From positions 35,455 through 99,454 of the forward strand of contig CAJVXY010000006.1 of NCBI GenBank assembly GCA_913009895.1: a DNA stretch of 64,000 nt, written 5' to 3'. The notes beneath the pieces were generated by a model. That model saw nothing but the letters and a program-made list of their open reading frames with translations, did no database searches and had not been told where the DNA came from. Position 1 is the stretch's first letter, and each line of letters begins with the position of its first letter. Shown piece by piece: positions 36,050-44,752 of this stretch. This DNA comes from an uncultured Acidiferrobacteraceae bacterium. GTDB lineage: Bacteria; Pseudomonadota; Gammaproteobacteria; Acidiferrobacterales; SZUA-150. Both the position numbers and the translations under genes were made by a program.

Positions 36050-36070
36050 GAAGTATACAAATTATAAATA

Positions 36071-36101
36071 AAACAAACCCCGGACTACCCGGGGTTTGTT
36101 T
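36071..36101. terminator. bidirectional rho-independent terminator
   Basis: AAACAAACCCCGG (36071-36083) pairs with CCGGGGTTTGTTT (36089-36101) across a 5-base loop. The A/T-rich arms give a T-tract on both strands, serving yajQ and the DUF4382 gene which converge here. Confidence 0.85.
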
Positions 36102-36118
36102 GGTTAACTAACTTAAGA

Positions 36119-37630
36119 TTAAGGGTTCGTTGGAGCTGGTGCCTCAATCACGGTAATAGCCGTAAAATCAGGATCAGCCGAACCAAATGGTGTGACAAAA
36201 CCACGGGCCCTGACCACGGCATCCGCACCTATTGCCGAAACATCCAGTACACCCGTATCAACCTGGTAATTGGCCGGATCGGCATCGCTCGTCATATCCA
36301 TACCCGTGCCGGCAAAGTTATAAAGACTGAATGGTCGACCATTGATGGACCTGAGATTTAATACCAGGGGGGTACCAGCTGCACCGACACGCAAGCCGCC
36401 AATACTGGACAACCACATGTGTACCTGACCGTCGGTGGCATCCATGGTTAATGCAGTTGCAGTCTCGCCAGTTAATGCACCAAACACCGTTAAGCGCTGA
36501 CCTACCGAAATGTCATTAATGGTAAAGTTCTCATCTGATAACTGTTTTTGGACAATTGTCGTTTCAGCAAGCAAAACCTCGACAATACTCCTGCGCGTCA
36601 AGCCATCACCGCCCTGGGCAAAACTGGCACCATAAATTGTCAGGACATCACCAGCGCGTCGCATAACACTGCCGGTTACCATGTCCAGACCATCACCAAC
36701 CATACTGGAGCCCACGTAAACAGCGCGGGCAGAAAATCTTCTCGGGTTAAGCCTAAAGTCGCCCAATACGATCAAACGCGTCATCGCTGGCACAACTAAC
36801 ATGGCCTCGAGACCGGCAACCCCCAGGTAACGAACACCGTCAACCTTGAAAATTGTTCTGTCATGGGTTTTAACTGGCAATAAACCAAATCGATCTTCCG
36901 GATCCGTGATCAGGTGCCGAAATGGACGAACCGCCATCAGAAATCCACTCCTGTCTACAAAAACTTTTTTCAGGGCGCCGCGAACCCGGTGCAACCTGCT
37001 TTTGTCCCGATTAACCTCGGCAATCAGTCTTGGTGTCACGGTCACCGAAGGCACACCGCTTGCATCAAAGCTTACAGCATTGGTTTCAGCCAGATCAAAA
37101 TCCAGTAACAAGTGGGCCGGAATACCCGGGGCAATCACTAGTGAGTTGGTATTACTCAAGCCGACGCTCATTTCCATAACACCAGCAGGATTGCCTGCCT
37201 CGTCAATAATAGTATTGACAGTGACAGGATTGCCCACAGTATCCTCGACTACAATTGCGGCTGCCTGGTAATCAAGGGTGATGCTGGCTTTGACATATTT
37301 ACCCGACGGCACTGTCGCTGCGGTCAGGAATTCCGTTAGCTGGGTATACTGGGCGAAATCTACCCGGGTACTCACCGGTAAGGTTTCCACTACGGTACCA
37401 TCAGCCCGGGTTAAGGTGAGCGACACGATATCCACATCGTAGGAAAGAAAATCACCCTGGGCATCGGCCAGTGCAATCATTAGCGGGCCAGGGCCACTGG
37501 CCGCGCCATTGTCACTACTACCAGATGTGCCATTGCAGGCAGTGGTAAAAGCAAATCCAGCCACCAGCAATAACCCGTAAAACAACCTTGTTACCTGGCG
37601 CCATAGTGGGAAAAAATTAGGGGTGTGCAT
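36119..37630 (-). CDS. DUF4382 lipoprotein
   Basis: 503 residues. Lipobox FTTAC after a 30-residue signal. A DUF4382 domain covers about 48-210 (PLMIALADAQGDFLSYDVDI, then VPSGKYVKASITLDY); the remainder is repeated beta-rich, OB-like segments (FKVDGVRYLG, VGQRLTVFGAL). GGAGA precedes the ATG. Exposed at a membrane surface; role unknown. Confidence 0.8.
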   Translation of the reverse strand: MHTPNFFPLWRQVTRLFYGLLLVAGFAFTTACNGTSGSSDNGAASGPGPLMIALADAQGDFLSYDVDIVSLTLTRADGTVVETLPVSTRVDFAQYTQLTEFLTAATVPSGKYVKASITLDYQAAAIVVEDTVGNPVTVNTIIDEAGNPAGVMEMSVGLSNTNSLVIAPGIPAHLLLDFDLAETNAVSFDASGVPSVTVTPRLIAEVNRDKSRLHRVRGALKKVFVDRSGFLMAVRPFRHLITDPEDRFGLLPVKTHDRTIFKVDGVRYLGVAGLEAMLVVPAMTRLIVLGDFRLNPRRFSARAVYVGSSMVGDGLDMVTGSVMRRAGDVLTIYGASFAQGGDGLTRRSIVEVLLAETTIVQKQLSDENFTINDISVGQRLTVFGALTGETATALTMDATDGQVHMWLSSIGGLRVGAAGTPLVLNLRSINGRPFSLYNFAGTGMDMTSDADPANYQVDTGVLDVSAIGADAVVRARGFVTPFGSADPDFTAITVIEAPAPTNP

Positions 37631-37757
37631 CGTTAAAATCTCCTGTTTATTGGTTACTTATTATCCAGGCACCCCCTGTCCAGGGATGTGCCAATACAAG
37701 TACTAACGCAGGAGAACGGATTTGGTTGACAGGTTTATTTAATAATCAGAATTAAAG

Positions 37758-38723
37758 CTAAAATCGATATTTCAGGGAAATACTACCGAAGGAAATTTGA
37801 TCACTATTGATGGAATTACCCTGGATACCGCCGTTGAGTCCCAGGCGCCAGTGTTTATCCAGGTACCAGTAAATACTGCCGTCAGTGGTGGTGGTCTTTT
37901 CCTTATCCACAGCGGAAAGACTTTCCGACCAACGAACAGACAGTCCTATTGTCGCAAAGTCCATACCCGCATTAAAACCGGTTCGATTTTTTTCCAGGCC
38001 ATAGGTTTGGTTTAATACACCAGGAGAAAGTCGTATCTGTGAAGCGTCTGTCTGAATAAAGTCAAAGAATGACCTGCCCAGGCCGATCTCATCATTATAG
38101 ATATGAGAGGCATATAAACCGGAAACCCAGACATCACCCGGCAAATAAACTGTCAGATTCGCATTGTAGCCGGTGCTGTCAATGCGAACTTCTATATCAC
38201 GTGGGCCGACACCTGTGTCCAGGGTATCGTTAAAAGCAATATTACGAAATTGTGGCGTAAACGACAGTGAAACTGCCGGATAGTTTAGCTCGACAGTGCC
38301 TCTTAATGCGTTTATCTCGACAAATTCCTCGAATTTCCAGGATCGATATTCCAGACCCAGTCCCAACTTGCCCCTGCTATCACTAAAAAAACCAATTGCA
38401 TAGGAAGTACTGCTCTCCTCCTCATCTGTTACAGAATTTAACGAGGTATTTTTCCCGCCAGACAATAAAAATCTCAGGTCATAAACCGGTAGATCCAGGC
38501 CGGAATAGTAATTCCTGCCTGATTCGCTATCCCAGCCCAGATCGACAGAGATAGAAGCCGGAAATGGTTTCCTGATATCTTCGGATAAAATTTCATCTAT
38601 TTTCTGAAGAAGTTTTTCTTCATCACTTAACTCAGCTGCATTAGTTAAACTCAAGCCCGCTAAACCAATAATCAAAAAAAACAATACGCGCGTTACCTGC
38701 ATACGCAACCAGATATCAAACAT
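37758..38723 (-). CDS. putative outer-membrane beta-barrel protein
   Basis: 321 residues, signal peptide ending TNAA, a short helical stretch (EEKLLQKIDEILSED), then alternating barrel strands ending ISLKYRF. Last gene of the sigma-factor operon, 11 bases after the DUF3106 gene, with AGGAAA before the ATG. No family recognised. Confidence 0.7.
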   Translation of the reverse strand: MFDIWLRMQVTRVLFFLIIGLAGLSLTNAAELSDEEKLLQKIDEILSEDIRKPFPASISVDLGWDSESGRNYYSGLDLPVYDLRFLLSGGKNTSLNSVTDEEESSTSYAIGFFSDSRGKLGLGLEYRSWKFEEFVEINALRGTVELNYPAVSLSFTPQFRNIAFNDTLDTGVGPRDIEVRIDSTGYNANLTVYLPGDVWVSGLYASHIYNDEIGLGRSFFDFIQTDASQIRLSPGVLNQTYGLEKNRTGFNAGMDFATIGLSVRWSESLSAVDKEKTTTTDGSIYWYLDKHWRLGLNGGIQGNSINSDQISFGSISLKYRF

Positions 38724-38734
38724 TATTTTATTTC

Positions 38735-39250
38735 CTAGTGAATTGGAGCCGGTCGTTGTCGTCTCGGGTATTTCTGACTATTTGCTGGTCTCTCTTTATC
38801 CCTGAGTCCCTTTAAAAATTTTCTTTTCTCATTCCGGTCCATTGATTGCCATTTTTTGCGATACCTGGCACGCTGCTCTGGCTCCAGATTCCGAAACCAT
38901 TTATGACGAGCGCGTATAGCCGCCTGTTTTTCTGGTGGTAATTTCTGATACCGGATGTAACGCTCTTTTATTTTTTTCCTGGTGTCCGGGGACAACTTTT
39001 TCCAGCGCTGAAAACGTTTTTTGAAACGGGATTTTTCCTCGCTTGACATTGTCTGCCAGCGTTGCGCACCTTTTTGTAACCGTTTTTGTTTTAAGGCCGC
39101 AAAACCATCCCACTGGGATTCAAAACGTGACAGGATTTGTTGCTCATCTGTGCTTAATGCATTCCATGAAGTGGGCTCAAGCACCTCCCCCGCCAAAACG
39201 GGGCCCAGGTAAAACGATAAAACCAATACAGTCAGTAATTTTTTAATCAT
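38735..39250 (-). CDS. DUF3106 exported protein
   Basis: 171 residues from the ATG at 39250, with a signal peptide ending VLAG. The body is arginine- and lysine-rich with repeated R-x-W-x-x-L-x-x-E-x-R/K units (RRWQ-like KRFQRWKKLSPDTRK, RHKWFRNLEPEQRARY), typical of DUF3106. Its ATG overlaps the upstream stop (ATGATTAA). Periplasmic by prediction; often found beside an ECF sigma and DUF3619. Confidence 0.8.
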   Translation of the reverse strand: MIKKLLTVLVLSFYLGPVLAGEVLEPTSWNALSTDEQQILSRFESQWDGFAALKQKRLQKGAQRWQTMSSEEKSRFKKRFQRWKKLSPDTRKKIKERYIRYQKLPPEKQAAIRARHKWFRNLEPEQRARYRKKWQSMDRNEKRKFLKGLRDKERPANSQKYPRRQRPAPIH

Positions 39251-39488
39251 TGTCGCGCCTTTTTTCATTCTTAACCTTAACAGTGATCGAATTCTCGGCA
39301 ATTTCAAACAGCTGCATGGGATCAAGCCACTCATCTTCATTTGGTTGCCAGGCCCCTAGGTATTCGAGCAATTCAAGATCGGGTAATAAACTGGCATCAG
39401 TTACCTCTTCGGCGGAACTTATTGAAATTCCGCCGAATAAAAATAAAGTAATTACTGTCCATTGTTCAGCCCGTTTTCTGTATCTCAT
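39243..39488 (-). CDS. small exported hypothetical protein of the sigma operon
   Basis: 81 residues from ATG 39488, which lies 23 bases inside the end of the DUF3619-like gene. Signal peptide MRYRKRAEQWTVITLFLFGG..., then an acidic middle (LLPDLELLEYLGAWQPNEDE). It resembles in sequence the acidic C-terminus of its upstream neighbour (both have a ...LELxxxLxxxxW... stretch). Function unknown. Confidence 0.65.
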   Translation of the reverse strand: MRYRKRAEQWTVITLFLFGGISISSAEEVTDASLLPDLELLEYLGAWQPNEDEWLDPMQLFEIAENSITVKVKNEKRRDND

Positions 39489-39825
39489 CCAGCCAACTAT
39501 AAAATTCCAGGTCTTTGTATAATTCCAGGTCTTCGGTAGCACTCAACATCAAAAAATCATCCAACCCGGACACATTTTCGATTATCCTGTTCTCGACATT
39601 GTCATTTTGTAAATTTAGCGAAAACATGACAATCAGCACGGTTGCAGTCACCGCCCCGCCCCACTGCCAGGCCCGGAAAAACTGTCGTTTACCTGCCCGG
39701 GCGATCGCTTCACGACGTATTCCCCGCAGCCGGGTAACAAGCGCCGGATCAAGATCGTTGGCCGCAGTTTCCAGGGTTGCTTTAACCTGCTTTAACAAAA
39801 CCTCGTCGTTTTGATCTTTTTTCAT
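39466..39825 (-). CDS. DUF3619-like membrane protein, probable anti-sigma partner
   Basis: 119 residues from ATG 39825, overlapping the sigma stop by 4 bases. One TM helix (about 53-70) after a soluble N-terminus (ALVTRLRGIRREAIAR), then a periplasmic acidic tail. Size, topology and gene order fit a DUF3619-type protein and suggest control of the ECF factor. That role is inference. Confidence 0.65.
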   Translation of the reverse strand: MKKDQNDEVLLKQVKATLETAANDLDPALVTRLRGIRREAIARAGKRQFFRAWQWGGAVTATVLIVMFSLNLQNDNVENRIIENVSGLDDFLMLSATEDLELYKDLEFYSWLDEIQKTG

Positions 39826-40397
39826 GACCAGTGATCTCCAAGTTTTTCTCTTAACATATGGACAGCACGGGAATAATGGGTCTTGACGCTGCCAGCAGAA
39901 CAATTCATCGCATTCGCAGTTTGTTTCACATCAAGCCCCTCCCATAACCTTAATAATACCGCCTGTTGCTGTCGTAGTGATAATTCACCCAGTGCCTTGT
40001 CCAGTTCTGAAATTGCCCTGCTGTTTACCAGGGACTGATCCGGCTGGTTATTAACCGGGTCAGGTATTGTTTCAATTTCATCCAGTCCTTGCTCATTTTT
40101 CCTGACTGAAAATAAACGTAACCACTTGTTTTTTACCTTGTTACGCCGATACCAGTCACGAATCCTGCTTTGTAGAATCCGGTAAAACAGGGGCGGCCAT
40201 TCTTCCGGGTTGCGATCGTGATAAGACTGCGCCAGTTTAAGCATGCTGTCCTGAACAATATCCAGCGCATCTTCCCGATTACCCGTTGCGATAACCGCCA
40301 TACGGTAGGCGCGTTTCTCGACTTCGGCCAAAAATTGGTCCAGCGCCTGTAAAGAATCCAGTATTACTCTCCCCGTACATACTGATGCAGCGGTCAT
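39822..40397 (-). CDS. ECF-type RNA polymerase sigma factor
   Basis: 191 residues. Region 2 (FLAEVEKRAYRMAVIATGNREDALDIVQDSM...) and region 4 (LGELSLRQQQAVLLRLWEGL, then VKQTANAMNCSAGSVKTHYS) are clear. Start at 40397 has GGGAG directly adjacent, which is close for a ribosome site; translation may begin downstream near VILDSL. It should direct transcription of its own operon and others. Confidence 0.88.
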   Translation of the reverse strand: MTAASVCTGRVILDSLQALDQFLAEVEKRAYRMAVIATGNREDALDIVQDSMLKLAQSYHDRNPEEWPPLFYRILQSRIRDWYRRNKVKNKWLRLFSVRKNEQGLDEIETIPDPVNNQPDQSLVNSRAISELDKALGELSLRQQQAVLLRLWEGLDVKQTANAMNCSAGSVKTHYSRAVHMLREKLGDHWS

Positions 40398-40414
40398 CTC
40401 CCGAATGATCTGAA

Positions 40415-40852
40415 TTAACTGCCACGTTGAATCGAGCTACGTTTTGCTTGCCTGCGATCATACCTTTTGTGCAGACGTTCGCCTTTGTGATCCAGTCTAT
40501 GATCAATGCGATCGCCTTTTTTGTCCAGACGTTTTTCGATAACATCGCCGCGTCTTTCCAGTCTGGCAGTTTTCCGTTCACCGATTTGCTCCAGTCGATC
40601 AGCAAGCTCATCTTTGCCCGCTTCCCGGGCCCGCTCAGCTAAAATATCGTAACGTGCTTCTACTCTTTCAGCTTTGCCTTCAAGCCGATCGTGAATAGCC
40701 TCGCCCCGCTCATCCAGGCGTTCATTAATCCGATCGCCGCGCTCATCAAAACGATTTTCAATTTTATCGCCGCGTTCGCCTTCGTCCGCAATAACAGGGG
40801 CGGTTAGCACTGTCCCCAGTAATACGGCTAATAATATTTGAGTCTTTTTCAT
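40415..40852 (-). CDS. exported repeat protein with RGDxIxxRLDxR units
   Basis: 145 residues from the ATG at 40852, with GGAG six bases upstream. Signal peptide ends VIAD. The mature part is almost all charged 11-12-residue repeats: RGDKIENRFDE, RGDRINERLDE, RGEAIHDRLE..., then RGDVIEKRLDK, KGDRIDHRLDH, KGERLHKRYD. A long charged helix or coiled coil is likely. It ends 17 bases before the sigma gene and leads the operon. Function unknown. Confidence 0.75.
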   Translation of the reverse strand: MKKTQILLAVLLGTVLTAPVIADEGERGDKIENRFDERGDRINERLDERGEAIHDRLEGKAERVEARYDILAERAREAGKDELADRLEQIGERKTARLERRGDVIEKRLDKKGDRIDHRLDHKGERLHKRYDRRQAKRSSIQRGS

Positions 40853-40953
40853 TTTCATCTCCGGTTTTTGGTTAGATTCTGACATTGCCATTTTTTGCAC
40901 TGTCTCTACCAATAACGCACCGGAGCAAAATTGGTTGACAAAAAACCCGGATA

Positions 40954-42102
40954 TCAGCGATTACCTATTCTGCTTACCAGGCGGGAAACCCAGCCCCACC
41001 AGTATTCAAGCCAGTGGTGATACCAGGGTCGGCGACTCCAGCGCTGGTATTGAATTTCACGGGAGTTTTCAAAATCCTGTTGCAACATGGCCATCACCTC
41101 TGACGACAGGGGCTCACCATTTGCTTCCTGGTTAGCCTCCATGTTCCAGCGTAAATTCCAGCGATCGAAATTTGATGAGCCAATTGATACCCATTGATCG
41201 CATGTGGCCACCTTCTGGTGCTGCATCCTGTCTTCGAGTTCAAAAATACGTATACCGGCACGCAACAAACGCGCATAAAAACGATGGCCGGCATAACGAA
41301 CGGACGGGTGATCGGTAATGGTGCCGGGCAATAACAATCTGACATCAACCTGGCGATGAGCAGCATGACGCAAAACCCGACGCAAGCGCCAGGAGGGAAC
41401 AAAGTATGCGGTGGCAATCCAGATGTGGTGCTGTGCTTTTCGAATATGTTGTATTAATGCACGCTTGGTTTCTTGTCTGGCAATACCATGTGAAATCGTG
41501 ACCCTGCCTGGTAATTCAGCTTCCGGTTCGGACTTGTCAAGCAATGGTCTCAATCTGTTTTTGTCACCACTCCAGTGTTGCCACTGGTGGTTAAACAAGG
41601 TTTGCCAATCGGCCACCACGGTCCCGGAGATTTCCAGCATGGTTTCGCGCCAACCTGTTTGTGATGCATCAGCTGGTGCGAACTCATCTGCCAGGCCGGC
41701 ACCGCCTGTAAAAGCAGTCTTGCTGTCAACAATTAGTAATTTTCGATGGTCACGAACCATATTGTCGGTCCGGGCAGCCCATTTAATCGGGTTGTAATAA
41801 CGAACTGAAATTTTCTCGTGTTTTAAACGAATACGGTCTGCCGCTGTCAGGCCACGAGCACCGAAATCATCAAACAGGATTCTGATTGTGACACCACGAC
41901 GGGCAGCGGCCACAAGTGCTATAATAAATTCTGCAGCAACGTTGCCGGATTTTATAAAATAAAGTTCAAAACAAATGCTGCTACCAGCCTGGTTTATTGC
42001 GGCGAGCATGGCCGGAAAAAAGGCATCGGCATCTACGAGCAACCTGAAATGATTACCGGCCCGCCAGGGAAAAATATATTTCTTGTGTCTGAGGTGTTTC
42101 AC
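40954..42102 (-). CDS. clsB: ClsB-type cardiolipin synthase / phospholipase D family
   Basis: 382 residues with two HKD motifs: HRKLLIVDSKTAFTGG (first) and HQKVATCDQWVSIGSSN (second), both with full H-x-K-x4-D. No N-terminal TM helices, which fits ClsB rather than ClsA. It joins two phosphatidyl groups (for example from phosphatidylglycerol and phosphatidylethanolamine) to make cardiolipin at the inner membrane. Confidence 0.9.
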   Translation of the reverse strand: MKHLRHKKYIFPWRAGNHFRLLVDADAFFPAMLAAINQAGSSICFELYFIKSGNVAAEFIIALVAAARRGVTIRILFDDFGARGLTAADRIRLKHEKISVRYYNPIKWAARTDNMVRDHRKLLIVDSKTAFTGGAGLADEFAPADASQTGWRETMLEISGTVVADWQTLFNHQWQHWSGDKNRLRPLLDKSEPEAELPGRVTISHGIARQETKRALIQHIRKAQHHIWIATAYFVPSWRLRRVLRHAAHRQVDVRLLLPGTITDHPSVRYAGHRFYARLLRAGIRIFELEDRMQHQKVATCDQWVSIGSSNFDRWNLRWNMEANQEANGEPLSSEVMAMLQQDFENSREIQYQRWSRRPWYHHWLEYWWGWVSRLVSRIGNR

Positions 42103-42171
42103 CTTAGCCGACCCCGGGGGAAAACGTCCAGAATTTCAGGATCAGCAAGTTACCAGGATCGCCAGCCAGGA

Positions 42172-42480
42172 TTAATCTGCATCCTTTTCTTTTTCTACGT
42201 CGCCAATCCAGGTCTCCAGGGCATTGATTATTTTGGTGGCCTGATCCCGGCTGGAGATATTGAATTTTGATTTCTGCATATACTGGCCATTGCGTTTTTG
42301 ATAACGGCGAATACTGTACTTATCCGGCCCATATTCCTCTTTTGTCCGGTTCCAGTCCTGGTAGCGATAAATGATGGTCGACCAGGCGCCCTTGGTGAGC
42401 ACTATTTTGTCCAGCTGGCGCGACACCAGTTTACCGTCTTCTTCGTAATCGACGGTCAAATCTTCTATTTCAGTGCTCAT
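42172..42480 (-). CDS. conserved small hypothetical protein
   Basis: 102 residues, no signal or TM. Contains KGAWSTIIYRYQDWNRTKEE and YSIRRYQKRNGQY. AAAAAGGGGA precedes the ATG. I do not recognise the family. Divergent from trhO. Confidence 0.6.
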   Translation of the reverse strand: MSTEIEDLTVDYEEDGKLVSRQLDKIVLTKGAWSTIIYRYQDWNRTKEEYGPDKYSIRRYQKRNGQYMQKSKFNISSRDQATKIINALETWIGDVEKEKDAD

Positions 42481-42599
42481 AGTAATTCCCCTTTTTATTT
42501 ATACTCATATAAGGGGTATAATGGCAGAAAGTCGTGGTTGGCCGCAAATCCCGTTTGGCTGGCCTGTACAATCCCTGATTTCCTAAAACAGATACTGCC

Positions 42600-43532
42600 A
42601 TGTCACCATATATAGTTGCCGCCTTGTATAAATTTGTCAATTTACCGGATTATGCCAACCTGCGTGAGCCGCTGCTGAATTGCATGCTACGCCATAAAGT
42701 GGCTGGCAGCCTGTTGCTGGCCGAGGAAGGCATGAATGGTACGATTGCGGGAAGTCGCGGCGGCCTTGATGCAGTATTGGCCCATATAAGATCGGATCCA
42801 CGATTTTCTGACATGGCCCATAAAGAATCCACCGCCGCAGAAGCACCCTTTTACCGGACCAGGGTAAAACTAAAAAAAGAAATTGTCACAATGGGTATAC
42901 CCCGGGTAGACCCAAATCAAAAAGTGGGCACTTATGTCAAACCGGAAGACTGGAACCAGCTTATCTCTGATCCCGATGTACTTGTGGTTGATACGCGTAA
43001 TGATTATGAATATGAGCTGGGTACTTTTAAGGGCGCACTGGACCCCGACATTAAAACATTCAGGGAATTTCCCGGCTATATACAAAATAACCTGGATATA
43101 AACAAACACAAAAAAGTCGCTATGTTCTGTACCGGTGGCATTCGCTGCGAAAAATCAACATCCTACCTGCGTTCATTGGGCTTTGAAAATGTTTACCATC
43201 TGGAAGGCGGCATACTAAAATACCTTGAAACAGTGCCCAAAGAAGAAAGTCTCTGGTTAGGTGAATGTTTTGTGTTCGATAACCGGGTCTCCCTGATCCA
43301 TGGCCTGGGTGAAGGCCATCGTGAAATTTGTCACGGATGTCGTCACGCCCTTAGTGAGCAAGATAAAAAGTCTCCTGAATTTGAGCCTGGGGTGTCTTGT
43401 CCAAAGTGTTTTGACAAACAAACACCAAAACAGCAACAGGCATACAGGGAACGTCAGCACCAGATGGAATTGGCTGAAGAACGGGGTACAATTCATATCG
43501 GTGCACCGCAGAAAAAGCCTGCTTCAGCCTGA
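42600..43532 (+). CDS. trhO: tRNA uridine(34) hydroxylase TrhO (rhodanese family)
   Basis: 310 residues. An N-terminal ferredoxin-like domain ([12 protein letters not shown]) is followed by a rhodanese domain with catalytic loop [10 protein letters not shown] (C177 and C183), and a C-terminal zinc-like region (CHGCRHALS and GVSCPKCFD). TrhO hydroxylates U34 of some tRNAs with oxygen, giving ho5U. A TATAAT sits about 75 bases upstream as a likely -10. Confidence 0.93.
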   Translation: MSPYIVAALYKFVNLPDYANLREPLLNCMLRHKVAGSLLLAEEGMNGTIAGSRGGLDAVLAHIRSDPRFSDMAHKESTAAEAPFYRTRVKLKKEIVTMGIPRVDPNQKVGTYVKPEDWNQLISDPDVLVVDTRNDYEYELGTFKGALDPDIKTFREFPGYIQNNLDINKHKKVAMFCTGGIRCEKSTSYLRSLGFENVYHLEGGILKYLETVPKEESLWLGECFVFDNRVSLIHGLGEGHREICHGCRHALSEQDKKSPEFEPGVSCPKCFDKQTPKQQQAYRERQHQMELAEERGTIHIGAPQKKPASA

Positions 43533-43581
43533 TCAACGTAACTATTTTACTGACGAGTTACGTAATGTAAGGTTATTCATC

Positions 43582-43677
43582 ATGCTGCCGACAAAAGCGG
43601 TAGCCACACTGATAGTCGTAGTATGTTTCTCTGTGTTATTTATTCTGATTTGTTATACTGCAAAAATAAATAACTAA
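43582..43677 (+). CDS. possible 31-residue membrane peptide
   Basis: MLPTKAVATLIVVV... is one hydrophobic helix with two cysteines, ending KINN. AAGGTT precedes the ATG at a reasonable distance. It lies between trhO and the PDC sensor gene. No comparative support, so only a possibility. Confidence 0.3.
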   Translation: MLPTKAVATLIVVVCFSVLFILICYTAKINN

Positions 43678-43743
43678 CATTATTACCAGTTATTAGGTTT
43701 AAAAAATAAACGGATTTTATAAAATAATGGATTTAGAAAAATT

Positions 43744-44736
43744 ATGAGCGAACTAAAACAAACAATACTGGCAAAAAAGGCGGCGCTTGCTGAGGCAATT
43801 AGCGACAAGCTTGCCAGGCTTGCTATTGATTGCGCTAATGTCTGGCCTGATGCAGACAGGCTTGACCATGCCCTGGAAGAAAATATTAACCATATACCTA
43901 ACTGTCATTTACTTTATGCCTGGGATGTCGATGGCATCGAAGTCTCATCCATGGTCCAGCCTGATCGAACTGATAAAAACTGGCGTGGCAAGGATTTGTC
44001 AGGGCGGCCATACCTGAAAAATAATTTACCTTTCAAGGGCATCATGTTGTCATCCCTTTATTGGAGCATGTATACAGAAAAGCAGTGTATTACTGCGCTC
44101 CAGGCAATAAACAGGAATGAAAATCTTGTTGGTTTTATTGCTGCTGATTTTGCAGTTAATGATCTCCTGAAAGACACCAAGCTCTCTGCCCCTGATATGC
44201 ATTGGCAACAGTTCCGCGGTGATCCCGCAGTGCGTAGCACTGTTTTCATGCAAACACGCACGCAAAGCCTGTTGGATGAACACATGGACGAGGTTCTGAA
44301 TACATTTCACTCCTTAATGACAGAACACGGTGTCTTCCACAGTAAAATACACTTCTCCAGTGGTCGTTGTTCATTCTGGATGCTTGACGACCCCTACAAC
44401 TATCGTATACATGGCGTGGATGAAATTGTTAATCCTGAAATTTGCCTGGCCTACCCCATGCACGACTACCCAAAGGATGCCCAGGTAACACCCGCTGAAC
44501 TACGCGAAGTATTTAAACAATTCAAGCAGCTCAGATTTGCCGATGATACGATCTATTTAAGATCTGCATCGGTCAATACCATGAACGGCATGCTTGGCCT
44601 GACTTTTTCCTGTGATGGCTCGCACTATATGTCGGTGCAGGAATTTCTTGAAAAGGATCTGGCCTTCTGGGTTGGATCGCTGGGAGAAAGTGATTCTGAT
44701 GCAAAAACAAAAAGGCAAGAAACAGCTATTGCCTGA
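43744..44736 (+). CDS. soluble PDC/Cache-type sensor-like protein
   Basis: 330 residues with no TM or signal. VDGIEVSSMVQPD...GKDLSGRPYLKNN is the PDC (PAS-like Cache) pattern normally found outside the cell in chemoreceptors; then a second module with ...GVDEIVNPEICLAYPMHDYP. No output domain. A cytoplasmic small-molecule sensor or pyruvoyl-like protein is possible; function unknown. Confidence 0.65.
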   Translation: MSELKQTILAKKAALAEAISDKLARLAIDCANVWPDADRLDHALEENINHIPNCHLLYAWDVDGIEVSSMVQPDRTDKNWRGKDLSGRPYLKNNLPFKGIMLSSLYWSMYTEKQCITALQAINRNENLVGFIAADFAVNDLLKDTKLSAPDMHWQQFRGDPAVRSTVFMQTRTQSLLDEHMDEVLNTFHSLMTEHGVFHSKIHFSSGRCSFWMLDDPYNYRIHGVDEIVNPEICLAYPMHDYPKDAQVTPAELREVFKQFKQLRFADDTIYLRSASVNTMNGMLGLTFSCDGSHYMSVQEFLEKDLAFWVGSLGESDSDAKTKRQETAIA

Positions 44737-44752
44737 TACTTCTGTTATAAAT

